From NCBI GenBank assembly GCA_025964675.1, contig JAOPYI010000260.1, forward strand, positions 1-64,000: a stretch of 64,000 nt of DNA, given 5' to 3'. Position 1 is the stretch's first letter. Each line of letters opens with the position of its first letter. Made by a program: the position numbers and the translations under genes. Positions 33,776 to 42,385 of this stretch are shown piece by piece. Origin of the DNA: Sphaerisporangium sp. GTDB taxonomy: Bacteria > Actinomycetota > Actinomycetes > Streptosporangiales > Streptosporangiaceae. Under the pieces are notes generated by a model. That model made no database searches. It saw nothing but the letters and a program-made list of their open reading frames with translations, and was not told the DNA's origin.

Positions 33776-34837
33776 ATGACAGCGGCACGAAGCACCGTGG
33801 TCACGGTCACCAACTCCACCGGCCAGGTACTGGGCAAGGCCTGGCAGGACCTCCCGCACGGCATCTGGACCGGCGGGATCGAGCCCGCGTGGACGATAGG
33901 CCCCGGCGAGACGGTCAGCTGGGAGACCGAGTCCAATGGCATCCTCACCGGCACCGAAGGCCGTGTCGGCTACCACATTGGAGACGCCGGTCCGATCGCC
34001 CAGCTGCACTGGGACAACCCCTATGACGGCGGCAACAGCTATGACGAGGTGTGCCCGTCCGGCTGGGCGATGCTGCGCGGCGGCGGGGCGGGCGACAACA
34101 CCACCGTGACCTGGCTGCTGGAAGCCGCACAGTGGCATGTGACCAACTTCCGGCCCACGACGCATGGTTTCCAGTTCCCGAACAGATGGCCGAAGGACAC
34201 CACGGACCGGACCATCGACCTCGGCCTGGTCCGCCTTCCCATCGGCGACGCCTCCAACGGCCTTTGCGGCGGCATGGTGTACGCGGCGCTCGACTACTTC
34301 ATGGCCGGCCGGCCGATCCCGCCGCAGACCGTGATCCCGCGGGGTGAGGGGGACCCGCTCTTCGACTTCCTGGTGACCCGGCTCTTCGACTCCTTCGACA
34401 TACCGAACCTGCCCGCCCGGCTGTTCGCCATCATGGAACCCGCCTACCCCGACACCGACGGCGGCGTGCTGCAGCCTGTCGGGCTCATGTCGGGCCGATC
34501 CGCGGTGATGATCAGGGAGGCGTGGCCGAACATCAAGGAGTGGATCGACGCGGGGGTGCCCCGGCCGATCTGCCTGCAAACCGTGAAGAGCCTCAACCCA
34601 GGGGACCTCGGCGACAACCACCAGGTGCTGGTCTGGGCCTACCACGTCGACGGGACGGGGGTCGCGCTCGCGCTGTACGACCCGAACGACCCGGGCAACG
34701 ACTCGTGCGCGCTGTGGTTCGACGCCGCGCGCACCGACCTCGTCGTCGGCGTCGGCACCAAACCCCCGACCCTCGGCCCCATCTACTGCTTCCTCACCAC
34801 CTCGTACACACCGACCGCCCCACCCCCCGGCACGTAG
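33776..34837 (+). CDS. Aegerolysin-like domain fused to a papain-like cysteine-peptidase-like domain (353 aa)
   Basis: Residues 1 to about 105 resemble the aegerolysin family: opening 'VVTVTNSTGQVLG', a 'PAWTIGPGETVSW' segment, then 'GTEGRVGYHIG' and 'LHWDNPYDGGNSYDE', which matches the aegerolysin signature of a GTEG turn followed by a WDNPY strand. Aegerolysins bind membrane lipids and often act with a pore-forming partner. Residues about 140-345 resemble a papain-fold domain common in uncharacterised bacterial proteins: 'DASNGLCGGMVYAALDYF' (candidate Cys), 'GDNHQVLVWAYH' (candidate His) and 'YDPNDPGND' (candidate Asn/Asp). No signal peptide. Last gene of the plus-strand operon. Toxin or lipid-sensor roles are inference. 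Confidence 0.7.
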   Translation: MTAARSTVVTVTNSTGQVLGKAWQDLPHGIWTGGIEPAWTIGPGETVSWETESNGILTGTEGRVGYHIGDAGPIAQLHWDNPYDGGNSYDEVCPSGWAMLRGGGAGDNTTVTWLLEAAQWHVTNFRPTTHGFQFPNRWPKDTTDRTIDLGLVRLPIGDASNGLCGGMVYAALDYFMAGRPIPPQTVIPRGEGDPLFDFLVTRLFDSFDIPNLPARLFAIMEPAYPDTDGGVLQPVGLMSGRSAVMIREAWPNIKEWIDAGVPRPICLQTVKSLNPGDLGDNHQVLVWAYHVDGTGVALALYDPNDPGNDSCALWFDAARTDLVVGVGTKPPTLGPIYCFLTTSYTPTAPPPGT

Positions 34838-35013
34838 CCCCGCGGGTGGAGACGGTCCTGATGCGCCAACTCACCAGGCGGCCCCAAGTGTGGGCACTCG
34901 GTCCAACGTTCGCCGGCTCGGCACGGGCCGCTGCGGCGCGCTGATCGGGGACCGCAAGCGGGCGGACGACCTCTGTCCGCTGATGGATCGAGGTCGCCCG
35001 CCGCCTAATCGAT

Positions 35014-36414
35014 TCACTTGTTCTTGCAGCCGTTACCCTTACCGCGCTCCGAGCATTCCGAGCCCGACCCGCCCTTGACGACCATGAACTTCGCCGTGCT
35101 GACATTAGAGGTGTTTCCGGCCTTGTCCGTGGCCCGGTAACTCATGTTGTGCGTGCCCGGCTGGTCGACCAGCAGCGGTTTCGTGTACACCGCGAACGGC
35201 TGCCCGTCCAGTGAGTACTCCACCTTGTCCACCCCGGACTCGGTGTCGCTGGCCGAGATCGTCATCGTGGCGGAGCCCACGTAGTTCCAGGCCCAATCCT
35301 GGTTACCAGTGAGCTGCGCCGACACCTGCGGCGGGGTGGTGTCCTTCTGCTGGGGGGCCACCACGGTGAACGTCACCGATCCCACGGCCGAGGTGTTCGC
35401 GGCCTTGTCGGTGGCCCGGTACTGCACCGTGTGCGCGCCCGTCTGGTTCACCGATACCGGAGCCGAATACGCGGTGAACGCCCCGCCGTCGAGTGAGTAC
35501 TCCACCTTGTCCACCCCGGACTCGGTGTCGCTCGCCGAGATCGTCACTGTGGCGGAGCCGACGTAGTTGCCGTCGGCGTTCTTGTCTCCTGACACCGACG
35601 CCGACACCTGCGGCGGCGTGGTGTCCTGCGGCAGCGCGGCCACCACGCTGAACGTCACCGATCCCACGGCCGAGGTGTTCGCGGCCTTGTCGGTGGCCAG
35701 GTACTGCACCGTGTGGGCGCCCGTCTGGTTCACCGACACCGGAGCCGAATACGCGGTGAACGCCCCGCCGTCGAGTGAGTACTCCACCTTGTCCACCCCG
35801 GACTCGGTGTCGCTCGCCGAGATCGTCACCGTGGCGGAGCCGATGTAGTTGCCGCCGGCGTCCTTGTCTCCCGACACCGACGCCGACACCTGCGGCGGCG
35901 TCGTGTCCGCGCCACCGCCGTCGGCGACCACGAGCTCGCCGACCATCTGGTGACCGGGTATCGCACAGAAGTAGCGGTACTTCCCGGGAGTGAGGTTCGC
36001 CAGGACCTCGTGCCGGCCCCCGCCGGCGTCGAAGGGGCTGGCGATGATGTTGATGTTGACGTCGTGGTTGTAGCCCGGAGTGGAGGTGTCGAAGGTCAGG
36101 GTGTGCGTCATTCCGGTGGTGTTGCCGGTCGCCGCGCTGTTCTCGAAAACGATCGTCGCGGGCCCCGCCGTTGCCGTGGTGGGCGCGGACTTGTACGCGG
36201 TCATGCCGTCGTTGGCAGTCCACGTGAGCACCTGCGCCGCCGCCTGACGGGGCTGCTGCGTCTGGGTCTGCGCCGCGGCCCCAACCGACCACAGCGATAG
36301 CGCTGGAAGCGCCACGCTCAACATCACCACGGCCACACGTCGGGCCGTGGAAGGGGTTTTGAACACCCTCCGTAAGTTATTGATCAAGAGGGCTGGAAGA
36401 GATCTGACGTGCAT
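35014..36414 (-). CDS. Secreted cupredoxin with three Ig-like repeats (466 aa)
   Basis: ATG 36414 has GAGAGG upstream; a GTG 12 bases earlier has no site. A signal peptide covers residues about 1-48 ('VAVVMLSVALPALSLWSVGA'). Residues about 58-165 form a cupredoxin with a type 1 copper site: His in 'GMTHTLTFD', and Cys, His and Met in 'YFCAIPGHQMVGELVV'. Three repeats of about 94 residues follow, each with 'TTPPQVSA', 'GVDKVEYSLDG' and 'YRATDKA.NTS' (OmpL47/chitobiase-C-like Ig modules). The tail is short, Lys/Gly-rich and has two cysteines. Probably an extracellular electron carrier or copper protein. It lies downstream of an oxidoreductase gene on the same strand, with a terminator between them. 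Confidence 0.85.
   Translation of the reverse strand: MHVRSLPALLINNLRRVFKTPSTARRVAVVMLSVALPALSLWSVGAAAQTQTQQPRQAAAQVLTWTANDGMTAYKSAPTTATAGPATIVFENSAATGNTTGMTHTLTFDTSTPGYNHDVNINIIASPFDAGGGRHEVLANLTPGKYRYFCAIPGHQMVGELVVADGGGADTTPPQVSASVSGDKDAGGNYIGSATVTISASDTESGVDKVEYSLDGGAFTAYSAPVSVNQTGAHTVQYLATDKAANTSAVGSVTFSVVAALPQDTTPPQVSASVSGDKNADGNYVGSATVTISASDTESGVDKVEYSLDGGAFTAYSAPVSVNQTGAHTVQYRATDKAANTSAVGSVTFTVVAPQQKDTTPPQVSAQLTGNQDWAWNYVGSATMTISASDTESGVDKVEYSLDGQPFAVYTKPLLVDQPGTHNMSYRATDKAGNTSNVSTAKFMVVKGGSGSECSERGKGNGCKNK
35334..35915 (-). repeat. Two near-identical 282-bp tandem units inside the cupredoxin gene
   Basis: The units encoding the first and second Ig-like repeats are offset by 282 bases (for example CGTCACCGAT at 35371 and again at 35653) and are nearly identical over long runs at the DNA level. 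A third, more diverged copy lies at about 35080-35330. Identity in synonymous positions points to recent duplication or gene conversion. Confidence 0.75.
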
Positions 36415-36479
36415 GTGTCGTTGCACCTCTCAAAATCCGCGCGTGTGCCGACGTAGCGGCTGGGGTCACCCGGAAGGGG

Positions 36480-36514
36480 TGCCGGGCGGGGGGAATGCTC
36501 ACCCCCGCCCGGCA
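36480..36514 (-). terminator. Strong stem-loop terminator after the ThuA/dehydrogenase gene
   Basis: TGCCGGGCGGGGG (36480-36492) and CCCCCGCCCGGCA (36502-36514) form a perfect 13-bp stem with a 9-base loop, 9 bases past the stop at 36523. It separates the large oxidoreductase gene from the cupredoxin gene on the same strand. Confidence 0.75.
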
Positions 36515-36522
36515 TCGACCGC

Positions 36523-39500
36523 CTACCGACCTTGGTCCTGTCCCTCCAGCTCGCGCACCCGAATGTTGCGGAACTCGATCAGGTCGTTGTTGCTGTGGTT
36601 CTGCAACCCGATGAACCCGCTGATGAACTGGCGCAGGTCCGTGGGCGGGTCGCCCTTGCGGGACGACGCCTTGCCAGGCGTGTTGTCGAACTCGTTGATC
36701 ACCACGCCGTTGCGGATGATCGTGTAGTGTTGCCCGACCACACGGACCTCGTAGTCGTTCCACTGGTTCTTCGGGGTCACCCCCGCCTTGTCCAGACCAT
36801 TGGACGAGAAGTTGTAGATCGAGCCGGTCTTCTGCGGCTCGCCCGTGTCACCGTCGTAGATCTGGATCTCCTGGCCGCAGTAGATGGCGACCCATGCGGG
36901 GGACGTACGGGCCGACCCGACCGTCCCGCAACTTCCGGTGGGACGCTGATCCAGCGGGGTTCTCGGGTCCGGGAACCGCGCGAACACTCCACTGTTGGCG
37001 CGATATCCATCGGGCGCGACGTCACGGAACTGCAACCTCACGGAGAAGTCGGCGTACGCCTTCTTGGAGTACCACAGCATTCCGAGACCGCCGGAGCTGC
37101 GGATCGTACCGTCCCGCTGCAGATCGAACTTTCCGGACGGAGCCTGGGACCACCCCTGGAGGGACTGCGCAGTCCCGTCGAAGATGGACTCGTACCCGTT
37201 CGTCTTGCCGATGTCGGACTGGGCTCCTGCCTTTCTCAGCGTGGATGCCTCGCCGTTGTCGATGACGCCGTCCTTGCGGAACTGGTTCACCAGATCGTTG
37301 AGGTGGCTCACGAACTCACCGTGGTTCGACCAGTCGCGCTCGTCGTCGATCAGGTCGTTGATCGTACAGCCGCCACCGACCACGTGGTTGGCCACGCCGG
37401 TGTTGGTGTCCAGCAGCCAGACCGTCGGCCGGGCGTCGGGCGCCGCGCAACCGACCTTGACCTCGATCTGCCCGGTGGCCACCTCACCGTTGGCGTAGGT
37501 GACCTTCAGCGTCGCCTTGTAGGTGCCGAAGTTCGCGTAGGTGTGCGTCGGGTTGGCCTGCGTCGACGGCTTGCTGCCGTCGCCGAAGTTCCACTCCCAC
37601 GACACACCGCCGGCCTTCGTGCTGGAGAACTGGATCGTCTTCGGCGTGCTCTGCCGGACGGCCCGCACCGCGGCGTCACTCGGGTTCGGCGTCGCCGGAC
37701 CGCCGTGGTAGGTGACGCGAATCAGCTTCTGGTTCGGGTGGAGACTGAAGAAGCCGCCGGCGTAGTCGAGCATGTAGAGCGCTCCGTCCGGACCGAACTT
37801 GGCGTCCATCCACGCCTGGAGCTGGTTGGCGCCACCGCCGGTCTGGATGATGCTGCGCACGTCTTCACCGAAGGCCGGAGGACGCTGGTCCTTGACATTC
37901 TTCGGGTCGACGGTCACGGCGACGCGGTTGTTGGCGTTGGACTCGTCACCGATGAACCACTTGTTCTCCCAGTACGCCGGCCAGGCGACACCGCTGCTGG
38001 TGTCGACCTCGGAGCGGTGATAGGTCGGCCCGGACATGATCGCCTGGCCGCCGCCCTTGAGGTAGGGCTGGGTAAGGGTCTCGTCACCCGGCTTGTACGT
38101 CGGGAGGCCGGTGCCGTCGTTCCGCTTCGGGTAGACGGGGCCGCCGCCCTGGGGCGAGTACCAGATCATGTTGTCGCGCGCCGGCGGGATGTCGACGAGG
38201 CCGGTGTTGCGCGGCGAGGTGTTCTTCAGGTGGTCGCAGTCGTACCAGCCGGCGGGCTGAGTGGCGTCGACGTTGCTGCGGTCACGGTAGGGCTGCTTGT
38301 TGCCCATGCAGTACGGCCAGCCCTGGTTGCCCGCGGAGGTGATGATCGTCGCGGTCTCGTACTTCGCCGGACCCCAGGTCTCGCTCGGGCCACCGGCGTC
38401 CGGACCGACCCATCCGGTGGTCAGCCAGTTGTTCACCTTGTCCCAGGCGATCCGCGCGATGTTGCGGACACCCATCACGTAGATCTCCGGGCGGGTCTTG
38501 CCACCGCCCTCTTCCTTCCCGGTGAACAGGTTGCCCGCGGGGACCGTGTACGTGCCGTCGGTCTCCGGATGGATACGGATGATCTTGCCGTTGAGGTCGT
38601 TGGTGTTGCCGGCGGTGCGGCGGGCGTCCTGGAACGAGATGCCCTTGTAGTCCTGGGTCCAGTTGTTCCCGGAGTAACCGTCGGAGCCGCCGGAGGAGTT
38701 GTCGTCACCAGAACCGATGTAGAGGTTGCCGTCCTTGTCGAAGGTCATTCCTCCGCCCGCGTGGCAGCAGCTGTGGATCTGGGTGTCCCAATGCAGCAGG
38801 TCCTTGCGGGTGCCCTGGTCGATCGACTGCTTCGCGAAGTCGTAGGCGAACCGTGAGACCGTCCGCTGGCCGATCCGCTTGTCCCTGTCGATCGACTCGT
38901 GCGGCATCCAGTAGACGTAGAACCAGCCGTTCTGCTCGAACTTGGGGTCGAGCGCGATGCCGAGGAGGCCTTCCTCGTCCTTGACCAGCTCGCTGCCGCT
39001 GCCGCGGTTGCCCATGACGGCGAGGGTGGTGAGCAGCTTGGGCTGCTTGGTCTTCGGGTCCCACTGGTGGATGGTGCCGCAGCCGAGGCCGACTTTGGGG
39101 TCGTTCCAGTCAGCGATGGGGCCGGTGGGGCAGGCCGCCTTGCCGACGTAGAAGACCTTGCCGTCGGGTGCGATGGTCAGGCCGTGCGCTTCGCCGATCT
39201 GGTCGAGCTGGCCTGACTTGTTCGGCGCGGTCAACCGCTCGATTGTGTAGTTCGACGCGATGGTGGCCTGGCAGTCACCGCGGACCAGACCGGTCGCCCA
39301 CTGAATGGCGCCGCTGAGGTGGCCCCGGAACTCTGTGTCGGTGGTGTAGCTGGCCTCGGTGCCGCCCATGCCGGTGTAGAACGCCCGGCCGCCGTCGTAG
39401 TCACGGCACCATGAGATCGGGTGGAAGGCGCCGTTGCCGTTCAGACCCGGGCTGTAGGTCCGCTCCTCGACCTGCGCGATCGTCTGGACCTTGCCGAGCG

Positions 39501-40530
39501 GGTTGGGGCTCCAGTTCATCCACTTGTCGGACCGCGTCAAGGTGAGCGGCAGCCCCTTGTTCGCCGGGTGCTGGCGGTCGGTGAAGTCGACGATGGCCTG
39601 CTGTACTTGGCTTTCCGGAGGAGGCCCGGCGGTGGGGCCGAACAGCCGCAGCTCGGCCAGCTGGGTCAGGGGCTCACCGCTATTCGCGGTGATGTCGAGC
39701 CGGTAGTACAGATAAGCCGTGCTGTTGCTGAACTTGTATTCCTTGGTCTGGAACCGTTGAGGGAAGGTCTCTCCGGTCCGCTTGTCCAAGTCGGTCCAGT
39801 TCTTGCCGTCCTGCGAGCCCTGAAGCGTCCAGTTCTTCGGGTCACGGCCGGGGGAGTCGTTGGCCGACGTCAACGCGTAGTGTGCCAGCGCGGCCGGCTT
39901 TTCCAGCTTCGTCTGGGCCCACCCGGTCGGCGCGAGGGTCAACCACTTGGTGTCGTTCTTACCGTCGATCAGCTTGTCTTTGCCCTCGTTCGGCGGGTTC
40001 TCCCCGCTCACCACTATCTCCACCACCTTCTCGGGGTTGGGGAGACTTCCGGCGGGGCGGGTGCCGATCAGCTCGGTGAACCAGGCCGAGTCCGCCTGAG
40101 CGCGCGCGGCGTCGTGGACGCCGACGAACCCGCCGCCATCCTTGATGTACGCCTGGAAGGCGGCCTCCTGGCCATCGTTGAGTGTCGCGCCCTTAGCGGA
40201 CAGGAACACCACGCCGCGGTAGCGCGCCAGGTTTTCGGCGGTGAAGACCGCCGGATTCTCGGACACGTCGACGGAGATGCCGTTCTTCTTGCCCAGCTCC
40301 TTGACCGCCGCCGTGGCACGCTCGACCGGGTCGTCCTGCTGCGCCGTCGGGCCGTGGAAGACCAGCATGTTGATCGAGACGTCGGCGGCCGGCGCGGGGT
40401 CGCTGGGTTTGGCCTGTGCCGGCACGGCAGGCTGAGTCACCAGTGCCAGCGTTAGGACGGCGCTCGACACCATGATCAGTGCGCGCCTGGCGTGTGGTCG
40501 GGGCCGTACGAAGAGATCTCTTCGCCCCAT
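36523..40530 (-). CDS. Secreted ThuA / sorbosone-dehydrogenase / PKD / DUF1080 mosaic protein (1335 aa)
   Basis: Start at the second of two adjacent ATGs (GGAG spacing is better). Signal peptide at residues about 20-40 ('ALIMVSSAVLTLALV'). In order: a ThuA-like domain (from 'INMLVFHGP', residue 50); an F5/8 type C-like module inserted in it (about 163-297); the rest of ThuA ('GRAFYTGMGGTEASY', to about 420); a glucose/sorbosone dehydrogenase beta-propeller (about 430-945, with 'HSCCHAGGGMTFDKDG'); a PKD domain ('WEWNFGDGS', about 960-1020); a FIMAH-like helical segment (about 1045-1100); and a DUF1080/3-keto-disaccharide hydrolase-like domain ending 'EFRNIRVREL'. Probably an extracellular sugar oxidoreductase/hydrolase; cofactor (PQQ) use is inferred from the family. 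Confidence 0.88.
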   Translation of the reverse strand: MGRRDLFVRPRPHARRALIMVSSAVLTLALVTQPAVPAQAKPSDPAPAADVSINMLVFHGPTAQQDDPVERATAAVKELGKKNGISVDVSENPAVFTAENLARYRGVVFLSAKGATLNDGQEAAFQAYIKDGGGFVGVHDAARAQADSAWFTELIGTRPAGSLPNPEKVVEIVVSGENPPNEGKDKLIDGKNDTKWLTLAPTGWAQTKLEKPAALAHYALTSANDSPGRDPKNWTLQGSQDGKNWTDLDKRTGETFPQRFQTKEYKFSNSTAYLYYRLDITANSGEPLTQLAELRLFGPTAGPPPESQVQQAIVDFTDRQHPANKGLPLTLTRSDKWMNWSPNPLGKVQTIAQVEERTYSPGLNGNGAFHPISWCRDYDGGRAFYTGMGGTEASYTTDTEFRGHLSGAIQWATGLVRGDCQATIASNYTIERLTAPNKSGQLDQIGEAHGLTIAPDGKVFYVGKAACPTGPIADWNDPKVGLGCGTIHQWDPKTKQPKLLTTLAVMGNRGSGSELVKDEEGLLGIALDPKFEQNGWFYVYWMPHESIDRDKRIGQRTVSRFAYDFAKQSIDQGTRKDLLHWDTQIHSCCHAGGGMTFDKDGNLYIGSGDDNSSGGSDGYSGNNWTQDYKGISFQDARRTAGNTNDLNGKIIRIHPETDGTYTVPAGNLFTGKEEGGGKTRPEIYVMGVRNIARIAWDKVNNWLTTGWVGPDAGGPSETWGPAKYETATIITSAGNQGWPYCMGNKQPYRDRSNVDATQPAGWYDCDHLKNTSPRNTGLVDIPPARDNMIWYSPQGGGPVYPKRNDGTGLPTYKPGDETLTQPYLKGGGQAIMSGPTYHRSEVDTSSGVAWPAYWENKWFIGDESNANNRVAVTVDPKNVKDQRPPAFGEDVRSIIQTGGGANQLQAWMDAKFGPDGALYMLDYAGGFFSLHPNQKLIRVTYHGGPATPNPSDAAVRAVRQSTPKTIQFSSTKAGGVSWEWNFGDGSKPSTQANPTHTYANFGTYKATLKVTYANGEVATGQIEVKVGCAAPDARPTVWLLDTNTGVANHVVGGGCTINDLIDDERDWSNHGEFVSHLNDLVNQFRKDGVIDNGEASTLRKAGAQSDIGKTNGYESIFDGTAQSLQGWSQAPSGKFDLQRDGTIRSSGGLGMLWYSKKAYADFSVRLQFRDVAPDGYRANSGVFARFPDPRTPLDQRPTGSCGTVGSARTSPAWVAIYCGQEIQIYDGDTGEPQKTGSIYNFSSNGLDKAGVTPKNQWNDYEVRVVGQHYTIIRNGVVINEFDNTPGKASSRKGDPPTDLRQFISGFIGLQNHSNNDLIEFRNIRVRELEGQDQGR

Positions 40531-41271
40531 CATTCGCTCCTTCGGGTTGGGGGGTTAAAGCAGCACCTTGTGGAAGAGCTGTGTGGTCAGCGTCGATCGT
40601 CGCCGGGCCGGCCACCGCCTGGCGGGCGCGGAGACGAAGTAGTGCGTGTAGCGGTCGTCGGCCGTACAGGTCGTCAGGACCTGGGCGGCGGCCTGCCCCC
40701 GGCCCTAGGCGGGAGCCCGGCCAGGCCGACACCGCCCAGCAGCAGTGCGGCCAGGGCGTGGTACGGCTCGCCGATGCCGAAGGCGCGCCGGGAAGCGGCA
40801 GGGTGTGGTCGGTGGGGAGGGGTGAGGCGGCCTTGAGGGATTGTCCGGAGCACCGCTTACGCCTTTCACGGAGTTGCGGGGTTGTGTGACGGACTCGTGG
40901 GTCCAGGGGGCATCGGCGGTGCTCACGGCCACTGAGTGCCGCCGGTATATGGCCGCCGCGCGGGCGGCATTTGACCCGGTTTGCCCGGCTCTGCGCGCTT
41001 TGGATCACCGTAACAGTCACACAGCACTTAATCCAGATGTGAGACAAAGTTCTCTGACTTCCTACCTAACTTCTTGACATCTCATCAGAAGTAGCGCCTA
41101 CTTCCATCGAAAGTTCCTCACTCCCCCGTCCCTCTAGCGCAGCCCCCGCCCGGAACGCACCACCTTCCGCAGGCCGGATCGACCACGTCGTTCAGGCCGG
41201 CTCCCCTTCGGCATCACGAACATCTACAGCTCGTCTCACGTGGGTGGGGCGCCATCACCGATTGGAGAACC
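40531..41271. other. Long divergent intergenic region
   Basis: About 740 bases between the ThuA/dehydrogenase gene (minus) and the laccase gene (plus). No convincing gene. The stretch 40690-40790 (minus) reads 'ALAALLLGGVGLAGL' in one frame, like a lone membrane helix, but lacks a start and context and may be decayed. The promoter and operator elements listed at 41074-41104 belong to the laccase. Confidence 0.45.
41074..41104 (+). promoter_or_regulatory. Laccase promoter candidate with perfect palindrome
   Basis: TTGACA (41074-41079) is a consensus -35 box. GAAGTAG (41088-41094) and CTACTTC (41098-41104) form a perfect inverted repeat around CGC, covering the spacer and -10 position (CCTACT near 41097). 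A repressor bound here would block transcription. The regulator is not in the window. Confidence 0.5.
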
Positions 41272-42255
41272 ATGACCGAGGTAGGCAGAGGTATGACGCG
41301 AGGCATGTTCTCCCGGCGCGCCTTCACCACGTCCGCGGCAGCCGCCGCCGCGTTCGCACCGTTCGTCGGATCGAGTCAGGCCGGCGCGACGCCGGCCGAG
41401 AAGACCGCGAGCAAGCCGGAAGGCAGTGGCGGCGTCCGCCGCATCACCCTCTACGCCGAGAAGCTGCCGGACGGTCAGCTGGGCTACGGCCTGGAGCCCG
41501 GCAAGGCTACGATCCCCGGACCTCTCATCGAGATGGTGGAGGGCGAGACCCTTGAGATCGAGATGGTCAACAATCTGGACGTGACCGCCAGCCTGCATGT
41601 GCACGGGGTGGACTACGACACGGCCAGCGACGGCACGAGGATGAACAACGGCGTGGTGGAACCAGGAGCCCGGCGCACCTACACCTGGCGCACCCATGCC
41701 CCGCGCCGCCGTCCGGGCGGCACCATCGAGCCCGGTAGCGCGGGCTATTGGCACTACCACGACCACGTCGTGGGGACCGACCACGGCACAGGGGGCATCC
41801 GGAGGGGGCTCTATGGGCCGCTGGTGGTCCGCCGGAAGGGCGATGTGAGACCCGACAAGCAGTTCACCGTCGTCTTCAACGACATGACGATCAACAACCG
41901 GAAGGCCCATGAGGCACCCGACTTCGTCGCGAAGATCGGCGAGCGGGTGGAGTTCATCGTGATCACCCACGGGGACTTCTTCCACACGTTCCACCTCCAC
42001 GGGCATCGCTGGGCCGACACCCGCACCGGCCTGCTGGAAGACCCTCAGGACATGAGCCGGATCATCGATACCAAGATCACGGGACCGGCCGAGTCGTTCG
42101 GCTTCCAGGTGATCGCCGGCGAGCGCGTCGGCCCCGGGCCGTGGATGTACCACTGCCACGTCCAGAGCCACTCCGACATGGGGATGGCCGGGGTGTTCAT
42201 GGTGACCGACGCGGAGGGGAACTCGCCGGGTGACTCGATGGGCATGCAGCACTGA
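41272..42255 (+). CDS. Two-domain laccase (small multicopper oxidase), Tat-exported (327 aa)
   Basis: A multicopper oxidase of the actinobacterial small-laccase type, working as a trimer in known members. Residues 1-40 carry a Tat signal ('[19 protein letters not shown]'). Copper-binding His clusters are all present: 'LHVHG' and 'HYHDH' in domain 1, 'HTFHLHGH' and '[13 protein letters not shown]' in domain 2; the last supplies the Cys bridging the type 1 and type 2/3 centres. It oxidises phenols or metals with reduction of oxygen to water, outside the cell. ATG 41272 sits about 190 bases downstream of the palindromic promoter. It stands near another copper protein (cupredoxin, 35014-36414). 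Confidence 0.93.
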   Translation: MTEVGRGMTRGMFSRRAFTTSAAAAAAFAPFVGSSQAGATPAEKTASKPEGSGGVRRITLYAEKLPDGQLGYGLEPGKATIPGPLIEMVEGETLEIEMVNNLDVTASLHVHGVDYDTASDGTRMNNGVVEPGARRTYTWRTHAPRRRPGGTIEPGSAGYWHYHDHVVGTDHGTGGIRRGLYGPLVVRRKGDVRPDKQFTVVFNDMTINNRKAHEAPDFVAKIGERVEFIVITHGDFFHTFHLHGHRWADTRTGLLEDPQDMSRIIDTKITGPAESFGFQVIAGERVGPGPWMYHCHVQSHSDMGMAGVFMVTDAEGNSPGDSMGMQH

Positions 42256-42343
42256 CGCCACCCATGCTGCTCCTGCACCGCCGACGGAGGTCGCGTATAC
42301 CGCGGCGGACCACGTTGAGCGACGCCGCGCCGCCGATGGCCGT

Positions 42344-42385
42344 CTAGGCGAACCCGATGACGGCCGCCAGGGCGAGCAGCCTCAT
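42344..42385 (-). CDS. 13-codon ORF coupled to the hydratase stop
   Basis: The ATG overlaps the hydratase gene's TGA (ATGA). The frame reads 'MRLLALAAVIGFA' and stops. It looks like the first turn of a membrane helix or signal peptide. It may be the remnant of a seventh operon gene or chance. The rest of 42256-42343 shows nothing. Confidence 0.2.
   Translation of the reverse strand: MRLLALAAVIGFA

Noticed and set aside
40534-41070. Small genes in the gap before the laccase
   Set aside because: Frames are Pro/Arg-rich or start without a ribosome-binding site; only a lone helix-like stretch is visible.
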